In this document: positions 18,245 to 27,752 of the stretch, in pieces
How positions within the stretch are numbered: position 1 is the first letter of the stretch
Layout of the letters: each line of letters begins with the position of its first letter
Source of the DNA: Planctomycetota bacterium
Lineage (GTDB): Bacteria > Planctomycetota > MHYJ01 > JACPTZ01
Reading direction: 5' to 3'
Length of the DNA stretch: 64,000 nucleotides
Assembly: GCA_016192525.1 (NCBI GenBank)
Contig: JACPTZ010000017.1
Coordinates: 1-64,000, forward strand
The notes under the pieces: model-generated
Databases searched by the model: none
What the model saw: only the letters and a program-made list of their open reading frames with translations
What the model was told of the DNA's origin: nothing
Program-made: the position numbers and the translations under genes

Positions 18245-19647
18245 TACCTTCGCTCCAGCACGAACTTGTCCAGCCCGGCCTCGATCGGGACGGGGTACTT
18301 TCCGGAGTAGCAGGCGGTGCAGTACGATTCGGCGCCGAACGACGTGGCGCGCAGCAGCCCGTCGAGACTCAGATACCCCAGCGAATCCACCTCGAGAATC
18401 TTTGCGATGTCCGGAATGTCGTGCTGGGCCGCGATCAGTTCGGTCTTCGTCGGGAAGTCGATCCCGTAGTGGCAGGGGTTCCGCACCGGCGGACAGGCGA
18501 TCCGCATGTGGACCTCCCGCGCCCCGGCGGCCCGGAGGCGCCGCACGTGCGCCCGCGAGGTGGTCCCCCGGATGATCGAATCGTCCACGATCACCACCCG
18601 CTTTCCGCGGACGACGTCGACGACGAGATTGAGTTTCATTCCCACATCGGCGGCGCGCGTCCCCTGTGTCGGCTGGATGAAGGTGCGGCCGACGTAGTGG
18701 TTCCGGATGAATCCCATCTCGAAGGTGAGACCGGAGGCCCGCGCGTAGCCAAGGGCGGCGGACGTGCCGGAGTCGGGGATCGGCATCACGATGTCCGCGG
18801 GCGCCGGGTGTTCTTCGGCGAGGATTTCGCCGCAGCGGCGCCGCACGGCATGGACCGAGTCGCCGAAGACCCGCGAATCGGGCCGCGAGAAATAGACGTG
18901 CTCGAAGATGCAGTGGGCGCGCTTCGTCTCGGCGGGCGCGACGAACCGGGTCGAGCGGAGCGGCCGCCCCGGGGCGAGGAAGACCATCTCGCCCGGCTCG
19001 ACCTCCCGCAGGTACTTCGCGCCGACGAGGTCGAAGGCGCAGGTCTCGGAGGCGACGACGAACCCGTCCCCGAGCGATCCGATGACGAGCGGCCGGAACC
19101 CCTGCGAGTCGCGGATGGCGATCACCTCGTCCGGCGTGAGGAGGAGGAGCGAGAAGGCGCCCCGGATCTCCCGCATCGTGGCCACGAGGGCGTCTTCGAA
19201 CCGGTCCTGCGGCCGGTGGGCGAGGAGGTGGAGGATCACCTCGCTGTCGGTGGAGGTCTGGAAGATCGAACCGTGCGCCTCGTACTCGGCCCGGAGCGAG
19301 GAGGAGTTCACGAGATTCCCGTTGTGGGCGAGGGCCAGGGGCCCCTTCCCGGTCTTCGCCACGAGCGGCTGGGCGTTCGCCACGTTCGAGGAGCCGGTGG
19401 TGGAGTATCGGACGTGCCCCACGGCCACGTTCGAGGCGAGCCGGGCGAGATCGGCCTGGCTGAAGACGTCGCCCACCAGCCCCATCCCGCGATGGGCGAT
19501 GATGTCGCCCTCGCGCGGGATCGCGATGCCCGCGGACTCCTGCCCCCGGTGCTGAAGGGCATAGAGCCCGAAGTAGGTCTTTTCCGCGGCGGCGGCGACG
19601 CCGACGGCGGCGAAGAGGCCGCAGAACTCACGGGGATGATCGGACAT
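18244..19647 (-). CDS. purF: Amidophosphoribosyltransferase
   Basis: Committed step of purine synthesis (PRPP plus glutamine to phosphoribosylamine). Cys9 (EFCGLFA) would become the N-terminal nucleophile after an 8-residue propeptide is removed; YALQHRGQESAGIA follows. The PRPP site is VVIVDDSIIRGTTSR. Cysteines in AHCIFEH, NPCHYGID and YCTACYSGKYP match the Bacillus-type enzyme that carries a [4Fe-4S] cluster, unlike the E. coli form. At 467 residues it is full length. It is coupled to purM. Confidence 0.97.
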   Translation of the reverse strand: MSDHPREFCGLFAAVGVAAAAEKTYFGLYALQHRGQESAGIAIPREGDIIAHRGMGLVGDVFSQADLARLASNVAVGHVRYSTTGSSNVANAQPLVAKTGKGPLALAHNGNLVNSSSLRAEYEAHGSIFQTSTDSEVILHLLAHRPQDRFEDALVATMREIRGAFSLLLLTPDEVIAIRDSQGFRPLVIGSLGDGFVVASETCAFDLVGAKYLREVEPGEMVFLAPGRPLRSTRFVAPAETKRAHCIFEHVYFSRPDSRVFGDSVHAVRRRCGEILAEEHPAPADIVMPIPDSGTSAALGYARASGLTFEMGFIRNHYVGRTFIQPTQGTRAADVGMKLNLVVDVVRGKRVVIVDDSIIRGTTSRAHVRRLRAAGAREVHMRIACPPVRNPCHYGIDFPTKTELIAAQHDIPDIAKILEVDSLGYLSLDGLLRATSFGAESYCTACYSGKYPVPIEAGLDKFVLERR

Positions 19648-19713
19648 GGCGAGACACCCAAGGGAACTCCCCTCTCCCTTCGGGAGAGGGGTACGACGAC
19701 CCGCATCCCGCGC

Positions 19714-20304
19714 TCAGGACGACCGGTCGGCGGAACCTGACGCCCCGTGGCCGGAAACGCCCGACGCGGGGCGGCGCTTCCTGCGTCTCAGGTCGGTCAA
19801 CTCCTCCCGGATCTGGTGCAGCCACTTTCCGTTGGCGTCCTTGGTCCGGCAGAGGGCGAGGCAGCGGCGGGCCCGCCAGCGGGCCCCCATCGCCTTGTAG
19901 GTCATGGCGAGATGAAAGTAGGCGTCCGCATCGTCGCTGTCCAGCCGGAGAATGCTGCGAAGTTCGCGCCGGGCGGCGGCGAGATCGTTCCGGAGGTAGT
20001 GGGTGAGGGCGTCGAGAAAGAGCCGCCGCTTCGAGTCGCGGACGCTCTGGAGGCCGCGCCAGTAGGCGATGCGGAAGAAGTCGAGGGTGGCATAGAGCCA
20101 GTAGACGGAGCCGGCGCAGGCCAGGGCGACGGAGATGTCCCGTCCGAACCCGTCTCCGTGCCAGAGGAACGGGGCGATGATGAAGCCGTTCACGAAGAAG
20201 GTGAAGCCGAAGAAGAGCAGCACGCCCCGGAAGCAGCGCCCGATGGCGATGTGCCCCAGGCCCGGGATGAGGGCAAGGACGGTGCAGATCGCCTTCCAGA
20301 CCAT
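19714..20304 (-). CDS. Membrane protein with short TPR-like region
   Basis: A 196-residue protein with about three hydrophobic segments in the first 80 residues (CTVLALIPGLGHIAIGRC; LLFFGFTFFVNGFIIAPFLW; a third near 65-80). A soluble helical part follows, AARRELRSILRLDSDDADAYFHLAMTY in type, which reads as one or two TPR-like hairpins. It lies 95 nt after the membrane-protein cluster on the same strand and could be its last gene, or belong with purF 66 nt downstream. Function unknown. Confidence 0.75.
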   Translation of the reverse strand: MVWKAICTVLALIPGLGHIAIGRCFRGVLLFFGFTFFVNGFIIAPFLWHGDGFGRDISVALACAGSVYWLYATLDFFRIAYWRGLQSVRDSKRRLFLDALTHYLRNDLAAARRELRSILRLDSDDADAYFHLAMTYKAMGARWRARRCLALCRTKDANGKWLHQIREELTDLRRRKRRPASGVSGHGASGSADRSS

Positions 20305-20398
20305 CGAGACGGGCCTCCGCGGCGCGGGAATCGACTCCGCAGCCCATTGATTCTAGCAGGCCGGGAGGGGGTCAACAAGCGAAATGGGCCGGGCGGGC

Positions 20399-21130
20399 TC
20401 AGGCCTTCGCGGCCTGCTTTCGGCTGTCGTGGCGGTCCCACAGGAGGAGGACCAGCGCCGTGCCGGCGAGGAGGATCGGCGTGGCGTAGAAGTACCGGCC
20501 GCCGGCGTACATGATGAGATCGTCGCAGCGGCCGATGAGGAGCGAGACCCGGCCCATGACCGTCAGGCCGAAGGAGGTGCCGAAGGACACCATGAGGAAG
20601 TAGATGCCGGCGGTCGCCAGCCACTTGACCGGCCCCTTGTGCTCGATCGAGTAGAAGAAGTAGGTGAGCACGGTGACCACGCCGATGAGGATGATGATGG
20701 CGGGGTACATCGGGACGGTCGAGTCCCCGCTCACGGTCAGCAGCGGCTTGACGGTGGCGCTCATGGGCGTCATCAGGTTCGAGGTCACGAACCGGGGAAT
20801 GGCGAGCCCGGAGACGATCCCCATCAGGGCGGCGTAGGCGTACCGGCTCGTCCAGGCCAGAGGCTTGATGAACCGCATGAAGAGGAGGACCGTCATGATC
20901 GCGGGCACGATCATCCACCTGTCGGTCCCGTTCCAGAGTTCCATCGTCAGCTTGGGGTGGATCGTGTCGTAATAGTACCGGATCGCATAGTACCCCATCG
21001 AGACCCCGACGAACAGGTTCTCGCCCACCTTGTAGAGCGGGTTGTCGCGGTAGAGAAAACTGAGCAGGAAGAGGGTGCAGGCCACCGACACCCACACGCC
21101 GATCAGGTCGCTCAGGGGCGGCGGCTCCAT
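20399..21130 (-). CDS. Polytopic membrane protein of the MutL-associated cluster
   Basis: A 243-residue protein with about seven hydrophobic segments, starting MEPPPLSDLIGVWVSVACTL. Charged loops are short, so it is mostly embedded in the membrane. The ATG at 21130 follows the upstream stop (21132) directly, which indicates one operon. I do not recognise a named family. Polar motifs such as YYAIRYYYDTIHPKLTMELW near residue 50 may be useful for profile searches. Confidence 0.85.
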   Translation of the reverse strand: MEPPPLSDLIGVWVSVACTLFLLSFLYRDNPLYKVGENLFVGVSMGYYAIRYYYDTIHPKLTMELWNGTDRWMIVPAIMTVLLFMRFIKPLAWTSRYAYAALMGIVSGLAIPRFVTSNLMTPMSATVKPLLTVSGDSTVPMYPAIIILIGVVTVLTYFFYSIEHKGPVKWLATAGIYFLMVSFGTSFGLTVMGRVSLLIGRCDDLIMYAGGRYFYATPILLAGTALVLLLWDRHDSRKQAAKA

Positions 21131-21131
21131 T

Positions 21132-22019
21132 CTATCGCTCCGCTCCGGTCGAAGCGGCGGTTCGCAGCTTCGACGCAAAATAGATGACGTTCGAGAACAG
21201 GATGAACGCGATGATCAGGAAGTGGTCCACCGAGAGCACCTGGACCCCCACCGATCCCTTCCCCTCCGCGTTCTTCACTTCCGTGCCGTATTTATCCTTG
21301 AGAAGCCGCTCATATTCGGCCCCGCCCCGAAGCCCGCCGAGGAGGCCGTTCATCTGCTTCGCCTGAAAGTACGAGAGGTACTGCGTGATGCTGACGGCCG
21401 TCGAGCCGCCGCCCAGGAGACATCCGGACTCGCCCTGGCCGTAGATCACCCACTGTTCGAGCCCGGGGTCGCCGGCGGAGATCGAGACCACGTAGGCGAA
21501 GTCCTTGAGCGACTCGATCTTCCTCCCGTCCGCCTTCACCAGGATCGGCAGCGACGCGGTGTCCATCCCGTCGCGGTCTTTCGGATAGGTCTCGGTCAGG
21601 TTCCGCACCATGTTGGCGATCGCCGCCTGCTGTCCCGCGTTGTAGCCCAGGAAGGCCCAGTCCTCGTTCTTCCTGAGGTGGGGAAACTCGACCGTCATCT
21701 GCTGGAGGATGTCCTGGGTGAGCGCCAGCCCCCCGGGCCAGAGGGTCATCACCACCACCCGCTGCTTCCGGTGGAAGGCGTGTCGGAGGATGGCCAGCGT
21801 CATCGGCCGGAGTTCGGCGGCGGAGCCGGGGTCGTAGTCGTTCGAGAAGAGGATCACCGAGCCGGCGGGAAGGGTGTCGATCGTGTCGAAGATGCCCCGG
21901 GTGGGGTCGGTCACCTCGACCCGGACGAGCGAGAAGGGAAAGATGAGCGGGAGCGCGGTGGCGACGGCGATGCAGAGGAAGATCCAGCGCCGATCGAGTT
22001 TGAGGAGGCGATCCAGCAT
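21132..22019 (-). CDS. Membrane-anchored protein of the MutL-associated cluster
   Basis: A 295-residue protein with one N-terminal helix (RRWIFLCIAVATALPLIFPF) and one C-terminal helix (HFLIIAFILFSNVIYFA), leaving a soluble domain of about 220 residues outside. That domain begins with strand-loop signatures (GSVILFSNDYDPGSAAELRP; KQRVVVMTLWPGGLALTQDI) like a Rossmann or periplasmic-binding half-domain. Start ATG overlaps the upstream TGA by one base. Function unknown. Confidence 0.85.
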   Translation of the reverse strand: MLDRLLKLDRRWIFLCIAVATALPLIFPFSLVRVEVTDPTRGIFDTIDTLPAGSVILFSNDYDPGSAAELRPMTLAILRHAFHRKQRVVVMTLWPGGLALTQDILQQMTVEFPHLRKNEDWAFLGYNAGQQAAIANMVRNLTETYPKDRDGMDTASLPILVKADGRKIESLKDFAYVVSISAGDPGLEQWVIYGQGESGCLLGGGSTAVSITQYLSYFQAKQMNGLLGGLRGGAEYERLLKDKYGTEVKNAEGKGSVGVQVLSVDHFLIIAFILFSNVIYFASKLRTAASTGAER

Positions 22020-22702
22020 CACTTGTCCCCCCCGAGGTAGCCGCGTTCCAGGCCGATGATGACCCGGAGCGAGGTGGCGATCACGCCCAGACTGACGCCG
22101 ATCAGAATTCCGCGCTTCCCGGCGACCACCAGCACCTGCTGCATGAACCCCGTGATGTCCGCCATCGTGGGAATCCTGTCGCCCGTGGCGTGGTAGAGCT
22201 TCTCCCAGAGCCACGCCCCCAGCGGCGCCTGGCCGAAGAGGATGATGATCGCCGTGGCGAGGAGACAGAACGCGGCGAGGGTCCGCGCGCGGAAGGCGCG
22301 GAAGGCGGCCGAGGCGATGAAGAAGGCGAGCAGGGCGAACATCGTGGCGTTGAGCGGTATGTACAGGTAGAAGTAGAACCAGCCGAATGAGGTCAGTTCG
22401 GCCTCCTCCGTGTACTCCTTCCCGTTCTCCCAGAGGCCCAGGGCCACGCCCGCCAGGATGCTCCCGATCACGATCAGGCTGTAGGCCCAGCCGGCCTTCT
22501 GCTTCAGAATCTGCTCGCCGTGCACGACGACGAGCACCGTGGCCCCGAGGATGAGCGCCACCGCCAGCATCACCTCGAGCCACTTCAGGATCTCGCCGGA
22601 GACCTCGTCGGAGGCGCGGTTCGGCACGTAGTAGCAGACCATCACGGTCATGCCGAAGAGGAAGGTCAGGAAGAGCGGAAGTTGTCGCTTCAGGAACAGC
22701 AT
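22019..22702 (-). CDS. Polytopic membrane protein of the MutL-associated cluster
   Basis: A 227-residue protein with about six membrane helices (LFLTFLFGMTVMVCYYVP; VMLAVALILGATVLVVV; SLIVIGSILAGVALGLW; YLYIPLNATMFALLAFFIAS and others). It sits 7 nt downstream of the DUF6754-like gene and overlaps the next gene by one base. Unknown family; co-transcription with the neighbours is nearly certain from spacing. Confidence 0.85.
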   Translation of the reverse strand: MLFLKRQLPLFLTFLFGMTVMVCYYVPNRASDEVSGEILKWLEVMLAVALILGATVLVVVHGEQILKQKAGWAYSLIVIGSILAGVALGLWENGKEYTEEAELTSFGWFYFYLYIPLNATMFALLAFFIASAAFRAFRARTLAAFCLLATAIIILFGQAPLGAWLWEKLYHATGDRIPTMADITGFMQQVLVVAGKRGILIGVSLGVIATSLRVIIGLERGYLGGDK

Positions 22703-22709
22703 CCCGGAC

Positions 22710-24107
22710 TCACCCCGCGAACGGCGTCTTGAAGAAATCCACGAAATAGTGCAGCGGACCGAACGTCTCCGGTCCCAGGGCCACCGCCGTGGCCGAGAGG
22801 GCGCCGACGATCGCCACGAGGATCAGGAACCCCTTCCCGAGGTCCTGGCCGCGCAGCGTCCCCAGCAGGATCGGCTCCCGGGAGACATAGGCCGCGGCGG
22901 CGTACAGTTCCTCGCCGATCAGCGTGTAGTCGCAGGCGGCGAAGAAGAACGGAAGCTGGTGATCGGCGTCCGTGGCCCCCACCTGGATGGCGCCCACGCT
23001 GTTCCCGGTCTCCGCGAGGAGCAGCGACTCGGCGTAGTAGTAGCCGAAGTACATGATCGCCGCGGGCTTCTCGCGGGAGATCATGGCGGTCACGGCGGCC
23101 GTGTAGGAGAACTGGTCGGTGGAGATGTACGGGTTGATGTCCTCCTTGAAGGCGTCGGGCCGTCCGGCGCGGATGTAGGACTCGCGCGTCATCTCCTGGC
23201 AGACGCCGGCGACGACCGGGTCGGTGTGCGGCACCTTCAGGGCGCAGTCGTAGGTGGCCACCCGTTCGGCGACCTTGCCGAGGACGATCATGGCGGCGAT
23301 GGTGGAGACGCTCTTCTCGTTGTCGGAGAGCCCCAGCCGGCCGGTGAGGTAGTAGAGCGGCTTTCCCATCTCCGTGGCGCGGCCGATCGCCTCGTCGAGC
23401 GCGGCGAGGCCGGGGATCTTGCGAAGGAAGAGCTCCTTGCCCCGGCGGGCCACGATGATGAAGCCGATGATCCCGCCGCAGAGGAAGAGGGTCAGGAGGA
23501 GGTGCGGCGTCTTGACGGTGTTGAAGTAATTGCCGCCGGCGGTCGCCGCCACCGGCGGAGAGGCGGCCTCGCCGTCTTTCGTCTTCGCCACGATCTGGTA
23601 GTAGTGCGCCCGCCCCCGGATCTGCCGGTTCTCCTGGCCGATCGATTCCTCCAGCTCGCGCTGCTCCTGATTCAGGCCGGGAATCAGGGAGGCGTCCCCG
23701 CCCGGCCTTCCGGCCTCCTTGATGGCCTCGTTGACCTTCTGGAGCTTCGCCTTTTCGGTCGGGGGAAGCGCCTCGGACGGATCGATCCTGGCGTGGTGCA
23801 CGCCCTTGTTGGAGTCGAAGTACCAGAAGAGATCCGGGGCCTCGTCCTTCCAGCCCTCCCCCGCCTTCACCTCGGCCGCCTTCGTGAAGGGTCCCTCCGC
23901 GCGGTCGGAGATGCGGACTTCGTAGACGACACTGTTCTCCTTCTCGCCGGCCACCGGGTTCCAGGTGACGGAAACACTCTCCCCCTTGTCGTTGGGGGTG
24001 TCGAAGGCGGCGACCCCGGCGGGCGCGGGAGGCGGGGATTGAGGAAGGGAGCGCGAGGGCAGGGCGACCAGGCAGAGGGCGAGCAGGCAGAGGCGTCGGA
24101 CAGTCAT
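22710..24107 (-). CDS. DUF6754-like protein: Fn3-type ectodomain plus membrane helices
   Basis: A 465-residue protein with a signal peptide (MTVRRLCLLALCLVALPSRS), an Fn3-like segment (VSVTWNPVAGEKENSVVYEV; later HYYQIVAKTKDGEAASPP), a helix (LLLTLFLCGGIIGFIIVARR) and a large cytosolic-looking region. That region has AAMIVLGKVAERVATYDCAL, AIMYFGYYYAESLLLAETGN and GAIQVGATDADHQLPFFFAA, followed by a final helix. The layout matches what I recall of DUF6754 proteins, which accompany MutL-like genes in several phyla. No catalytic motif is evident. Confidence 0.75.
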   Translation of the reverse strand: MTVRRLCLLALCLVALPSRSLPQSPPPAPAGVAAFDTPNDKGESVSVTWNPVAGEKENSVVYEVRISDRAEGPFTKAAEVKAGEGWKDEAPDLFWYFDSNKGVHHARIDPSEALPPTEKAKLQKVNEAIKEAGRPGGDASLIPGLNQEQRELEESIGQENRQIRGRAHYYQIVAKTKDGEAASPPVAATAGGNYFNTVKTPHLLLTLFLCGGIIGFIIVARRGKELFLRKIPGLAALDEAIGRATEMGKPLYYLTGRLGLSDNEKSVSTIAAMIVLGKVAERVATYDCALKVPHTDPVVAGVCQEMTRESYIRAGRPDAFKEDINPYISTDQFSYTAAVTAMISREKPAAIMYFGYYYAESLLLAETGNSVGAIQVGATDADHQLPFFFAACDYTLIGEELYAAAAYVSREPILLGTLRGQDLGKGFLILVAIVGALSATAVALGPETFGPLHYFVDFFKTPFAG

Positions 24108-24110
24108 TCG

Positions 24111-25239
24111 TCAACTCTCGATGATCTCGACGTTCGCCCTCGGGACCACGGCCGAGGCGCCGTCGCTGAATTCCGCTTCAAGGACGCGGACAGGACTCTC
24201 CGTGGCGATCGAGGTCAGCTCCGGCGGCAGCGATCTCACCTTCGCCAGACGGCCGAAGTACGGGGCGCGGATGAGGCGGATCGGGTCCCCCGGCTTGAGT
24301 CCTTCCCGTTCCCCCGCCGGGGGGCGGGCGGCGTTCGTCTCGCCGGCGCCCAGCGGAATGACGATCTCCGGCCGAAGGACGCCGGCGCGAATCTGCGTCG
24401 CGCCGCTGAGCGAGGCGCGGCATCCGACCTTCGAGCCGAGCAGGTCGAACGTCCGCTTCGCCATGGCGATCCTACCGAAGCCCTCCGTGAGAATCAACGT
24501 AAAGCCGACGTTCTCGGTCCCCGTGATCGCCACCCCGAGGTCGTAGCCGAGGATCGCCCGCAGGTCGGAATCGTCGAATCCCCCGACGACGATCCCGCGG
24601 ACGCCGATCTCCCTCGCCCGCGTCAGCGTGGCGCTCGGGACGTACGCCCCGCCGAACACGATCTTGTCCCGGTGCTCCGGCTTCAGCTTCTCCGGCGTGA
24701 GGTCCTCGTCGGGACGCTCGCAGGCCCGCGCGATCTCCCCCACCTGCTCCCCGCCGATCCCGAAGATCCCCTGCACGAACGACGCCTCCGTCTCGACGAC
24801 CACGCCCTCCCGCGCCATCACCTCGACGATCGTCCCGTCGACGTAGGCGCGGAGTTCGAGCGCCCGCGGCGGCTCCCGGAGCAGGACCTGGCCGGTGACC
24901 TCGGAGATGTTCTCGATCTTTCCGGCGACGGGTGATTTCACCGCCGTCTTGAACCACTTGAGGAGCGGCTTGTTCTCGGCCAGCGCCTCATCGACCGCGA
25001 CCGGGTCGCCCTCCCTTTTCAGCATGAAGGTCTTGATCTCGTTCGCCGCGATCCCGAGGGCGTTGACGACGTTGACGGTGTGGACCTTCCCGGGGAGGTC
25101 CGTGGAGGCGACCACCGACTCCGCCTTCACGGCGTCCCCGACCGCCACGCGCACCGTCCCCTGGAGCGGCAGAAGGCGCCGCTTGCGGAGGACCGCGCGA
25201 TCGGTGACGCGGAGACCAGGGGTGTAAGTATGGGCCATT
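24111..25239 (-). CDS. Barrel-sandwich/KOW-type protein of the MutL-associated cluster
   Basis: A 375-residue soluble protein. The N-terminal third has two lipoyl/RnfC-like barrel-sandwich strands (SPVAGKIENISEVTGQVLL and YVDGTIVEVMAREGVVVET) but no biotin or lipoyl lysine motif. The middle is an alpha/beta segment (VRGIVVGGFDDSDLRAILGY), and the C-terminus has a KOW-like loop (LKPGDPIRLIRAPYFGRLAK). The ATG at 25239 is chosen because further upstream the frame runs into a REP repeat. It ends 3 nt before the DUF6754-like gene. A scaffold or ligand-handling role is only a guess. Confidence 0.8.
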
Positions 25240-25249
25240 TCGCGTTCCG

Positions 25250-25310
25250 CACAGGCTGGAAAGCCTGTGCTACCTTTCACAGTGAGTGGCACAGGCTTTC
25301 CAGCTTCGCA
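25250..25310. repeat. REP hairpins downstream of the RAYT gene
   Basis: GCACAGGCT-GGAA-AGCCTGTGC is followed by TACC, that is GGTAGCAC plus hairpin read on the minus strand. A degenerate inverted partner (GGCACAGGCTTTCCAGC) lies at about 25288-25305. The transposase stop codon TAG at 25272-25270 lies inside the GGTAGCAC head. Confidence 0.85.
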
Positions 25311-25803
25311 CGGGATTCACCCTCACGTAGTTCCACTTCTCGATGAACTCAGCTTCATCTCGCACGATGCGGTCGTACGATTCCGCCTGCCAGAACTGTC
25401 CTCTCCGGCCCCGTCGCTCGTTGATCTGCCGGCTGGTGAACCCCTTGAGACCCTGCATGATCTTCGCAAAGGGGAAGTCTCCGCCGGCGGCCATCCGCAG
25501 CGGCTTCAGAACGGCGTGTCCATGGTCCAGCATCACGACGATCACGGTCAACCAGTAACGCTTGAGATGCCAGAACTTGAACGCCGAAAGAACCACATCC
25601 CGCTCGGACGGGGCGAGTTCTCCCTGTCTCGACCGGAAGGTGACGAAGTAGATCGAGCCATTCATGCTCCAATGCGGCATGTTTCTGCGGGTGATGTGCC
25701 GGACAGGTTCCGGACAGCCGCGAGGTTCGCGCGTTCCCGTCAGCCCGGACTTTCCAGACTGTGCGGCAGGCGGCAGCACTTCGCTCGACCCTTGACTCTG
25801 CAT
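25270..25803 (-). mobile_element. REP-associated tyrosine transposase (RAYT, TnpA-REP / IS200-like)
   Basis: A Y1 HUH-type transposase that mobilises REP hairpins. Visible features are the core opening PHWSMNGSIYFVTFR, the HUH pair in MLDHGHAVLKPL and the catalytic tyrosine in QAESYDRIVRDEAEFI, ending YVRVNPVRSWKA. The frame is open from 25803; the ATG at 25680 (MPHW) may be the true start because residues before it look unstructured. REP hairpins flank it on both sides. The insertion separates the MutL gene from the rest of its cluster. Confidence 0.88.
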
Positions 25804-25819
25804 CTCTCATCCTCCCGGC

Positions 25820-25951
25820 CGGCGCAGGCTGGAAAGCCTGCGCCTACCGTTTCGGGGGGGGGGCGCCCACCGCGGATAGGCGGTAGCACTGGCATTCCAG
25901 CCCGTGCGCCATCCTGCAACCGGTAGCACAGACTTTCCAGCCTGTGCGGCC
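25820..25951. repeat. REP hairpins upstream of the RAYT gene
   Basis: Three related units occur: GCGCAGGCT-GGAA-AGCCTGCGC followed by CTACC (25820-25848); GGTAGCACTGGCATTCCAGC (from about 25881); and GGTAGCACAGACTTTCCAGC with CTGTGC (from about 25922). The GGTAG head and TTCC/GGAA loop are shared with the copies at 25250-25310. Confidence 0.85.
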
Positions 25952-25952
25952 C

Positions 25953-27752
25953 CTACGCCGGGTACAGTCCAACAGCGCTCGCCCACTTCTGGAGCGCCGC
26001 CACGCGCTCCGCCTTCGAATCGGGCAGGACGAGCGGACGGCCCCGGCCATCGAGGAGCAGCCCCGCCGCGCCGCCGCGAAGATCGGCCTCCATCGGTTTC
26101 CCTCGTCCGGCGCCGCAGTCAAACCCCTTCGCCGGCTTGAAGACGCCCTTCGCGGTCAGCCCCTCGGCCAGCGGGAGCATCTTCAGTGCGCCGAACGGGA
26201 GCGACCCTTCGTGGCGGGAACCGTCGGAGGCGGTCACCTCGTACGTCATGCAGGACTCGCCCGACCGGCCGGTCCCCGCGGCGGCGACGCAGTCGCCGAG
26301 GTACACCATGCAGTCGCGCTCGAAGACGTCCATCGCCGCCTTCTCGTTCACCGTCGCGAGCACGCCGAGGTGCGGCATCATGAAGATCGAGTCCACGGCG
26401 AGGCGCGTCACTCCGAGCGGCTGATAGGCATCCACCATCATCACCATCGACTGCATGCGGCGAGGCGCGTGCGAGAGGATCCCGCCGCTCCCGACGATGA
26501 GGTCGAGGTCCTCCATCCGGATGAGGGTCTGCCCGGTGGCGGTCTGGTCAAAGGCATCCGCGATCCCGCGCTCCTGCTGGATCCCCTTGAGGCCGACGGC
26601 GAGCAGTTTGTGCTGGTCGAGGGCGAGCCGGAGCGCCTCGCGGCAGATCGCCTGCTCGATCTGGAGTTCGTCGAGCGTCTGCGGAACGGTGGTCGGACGG
26701 ATCATCTTGTTCTTGATGCGGTTCCGGAGATCGCCCTCGTCCACGTCGAACGGGACCCAGCGCATGATGTTGGCGAGTCCCGCCTCGGCGAGGACGTTCG
26801 AGATCGAGTAGGACATCCCGAGGTTGGCGCTGACGGTCCGGTTGAAGATGCCTTGGAAGACGGAGAAGACGTCGGTCGTGGCGCCGCCGATATCGGCCCC
26901 GAGGACGGTGATCCCCTGCCGCTTCGCGATCGTCTCCATGATGGAACCGACGGCCGCGGGGGTGGGGAGGATCGGAGCCCCGGTCCAGGACATGAGCTTC
27001 TTGTACCCCGGCGCCTGGGCCATCACGTGCTCGAGGAACAGGTCGTGGATCTTGTGCCGGGCCGGCATCAGGTTTTCGCGTTCGAGCGTGGGGCGGATGT
27101 TGTCGGTGACGGTCAGCGCGGCCTTCTCGCCGAGGATGCGCTGAATCTCGCTGCGGGCGCCGACGTTTCCGGCGTAGATGATGGGGAGCTTGTAACCGAT
27201 CCCGAGGCGCGGCTTCGGGTCGGCGGCGCTCACGTACTCGGCGAGCTCGACGACGTGCGTGACGGTGCCGCCGTCCGTACCGCCCGAGAGGAGGATCATG
27301 TCCGGGCGGAGCTGGCGGATGCGTTCGATCTTCTCGTGGCCGTGACGACCGTCGTTCGACGCGAGGACGTCCATGACGATCGCGCCGCCGCCGAGGGCGC
27401 AGCGCTGCGCGCTCTCGCCGGTCATCGCCTTGACGGCGCCGGCCACCATCATCTGGAGTCCGCCCCCGGCGCTCGAGGTGGAGACGTAGATGTCCACCCC
27501 GGTCTTTCCGCCGTCGTTCGGCGTGATGATCCGTTCTCCGTCGAGGATTCTCCGGCCGGAGAGTTCTTCGACCTCCTGGATCGAGTTCAGGACCCCGCGG
27601 GTGACGTCTTCAAACGGGGCCTCGACGGTGGTGGGAGATTCGCCCCGAAAGGTCTGGCGGTAGACGTCGCCCTTCCTCTCGATGAGGATGGCCTTGGTGG
27701 TGGTGGAGCCGCAGTCGGTCGCGATAATTACGTCAAGGGGCTTTTCGGCCAT
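25953..27752 (-). CDS. MutL-family (glutamate mutase L-like) ASKHA ATPase
   Basis: A 599-residue protein of the GlmL/MutL family, named after the gene between the two subunits of B12-dependent glutamate mutase. ASKHA-fold motifs are clear: phosphate-1 ATDCGSTTTKAILIE at residue 11, a second loop LGADIGGATTDVFSVF near 300 and the adenosine-type loop VGSGGILSHAPRRMQ near 440. No mutase gene is present here; it heads a cluster of membrane proteins instead. The stop TAG at 25953 abuts a REP array. A B12-mutase link is unsupported here; a chaperone or ATP-switch role is inference. Confidence 0.9.
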   Translation of the reverse strand: MAEKPLDVIIATDCGSTTTKAILIERKGDVYRQTFRGESPTTVEAPFEDVTRGVLNSIQEVEELSGRRILDGERIITPNDGGKTGVDIYVSTSSAGGGLQMMVAGAVKAMTGESAQRCALGGGAIVMDVLASNDGRHGHEKIERIRQLRPDMILLSGGTDGGTVTHVVELAEYVSAADPKPRLGIGYKLPIIYAGNVGARSEIQRILGEKAALTVTDNIRPTLERENLMPARHKIHDLFLEHVMAQAPGYKKLMSWTGAPILPTPAAVGSIMETIAKRQGITVLGADIGGATTDVFSVFQGIFNRTVSANLGMSYSISNVLAEAGLANIMRWVPFDVDEGDLRNRIKNKMIRPTTVPQTLDELQIEQAICREALRLALDQHKLLAVGLKGIQQERGIADAFDQTATGQTLIRMEDLDLIVGSGGILSHAPRRMQSMVMMVDAYQPLGVTRLAVDSIFMMPHLGVLATVNEKAAMDVFERDCMVYLGDCVAAAGTGRSGESCMTYEVTASDGSRHEGSLPFGALKMLPLAEGLTAKGVFKPAKGFDCGAGRGKPMEADLRGGAAGLLLDGRGRPLVLPDSKAERVAALQKWASAVGLYPA

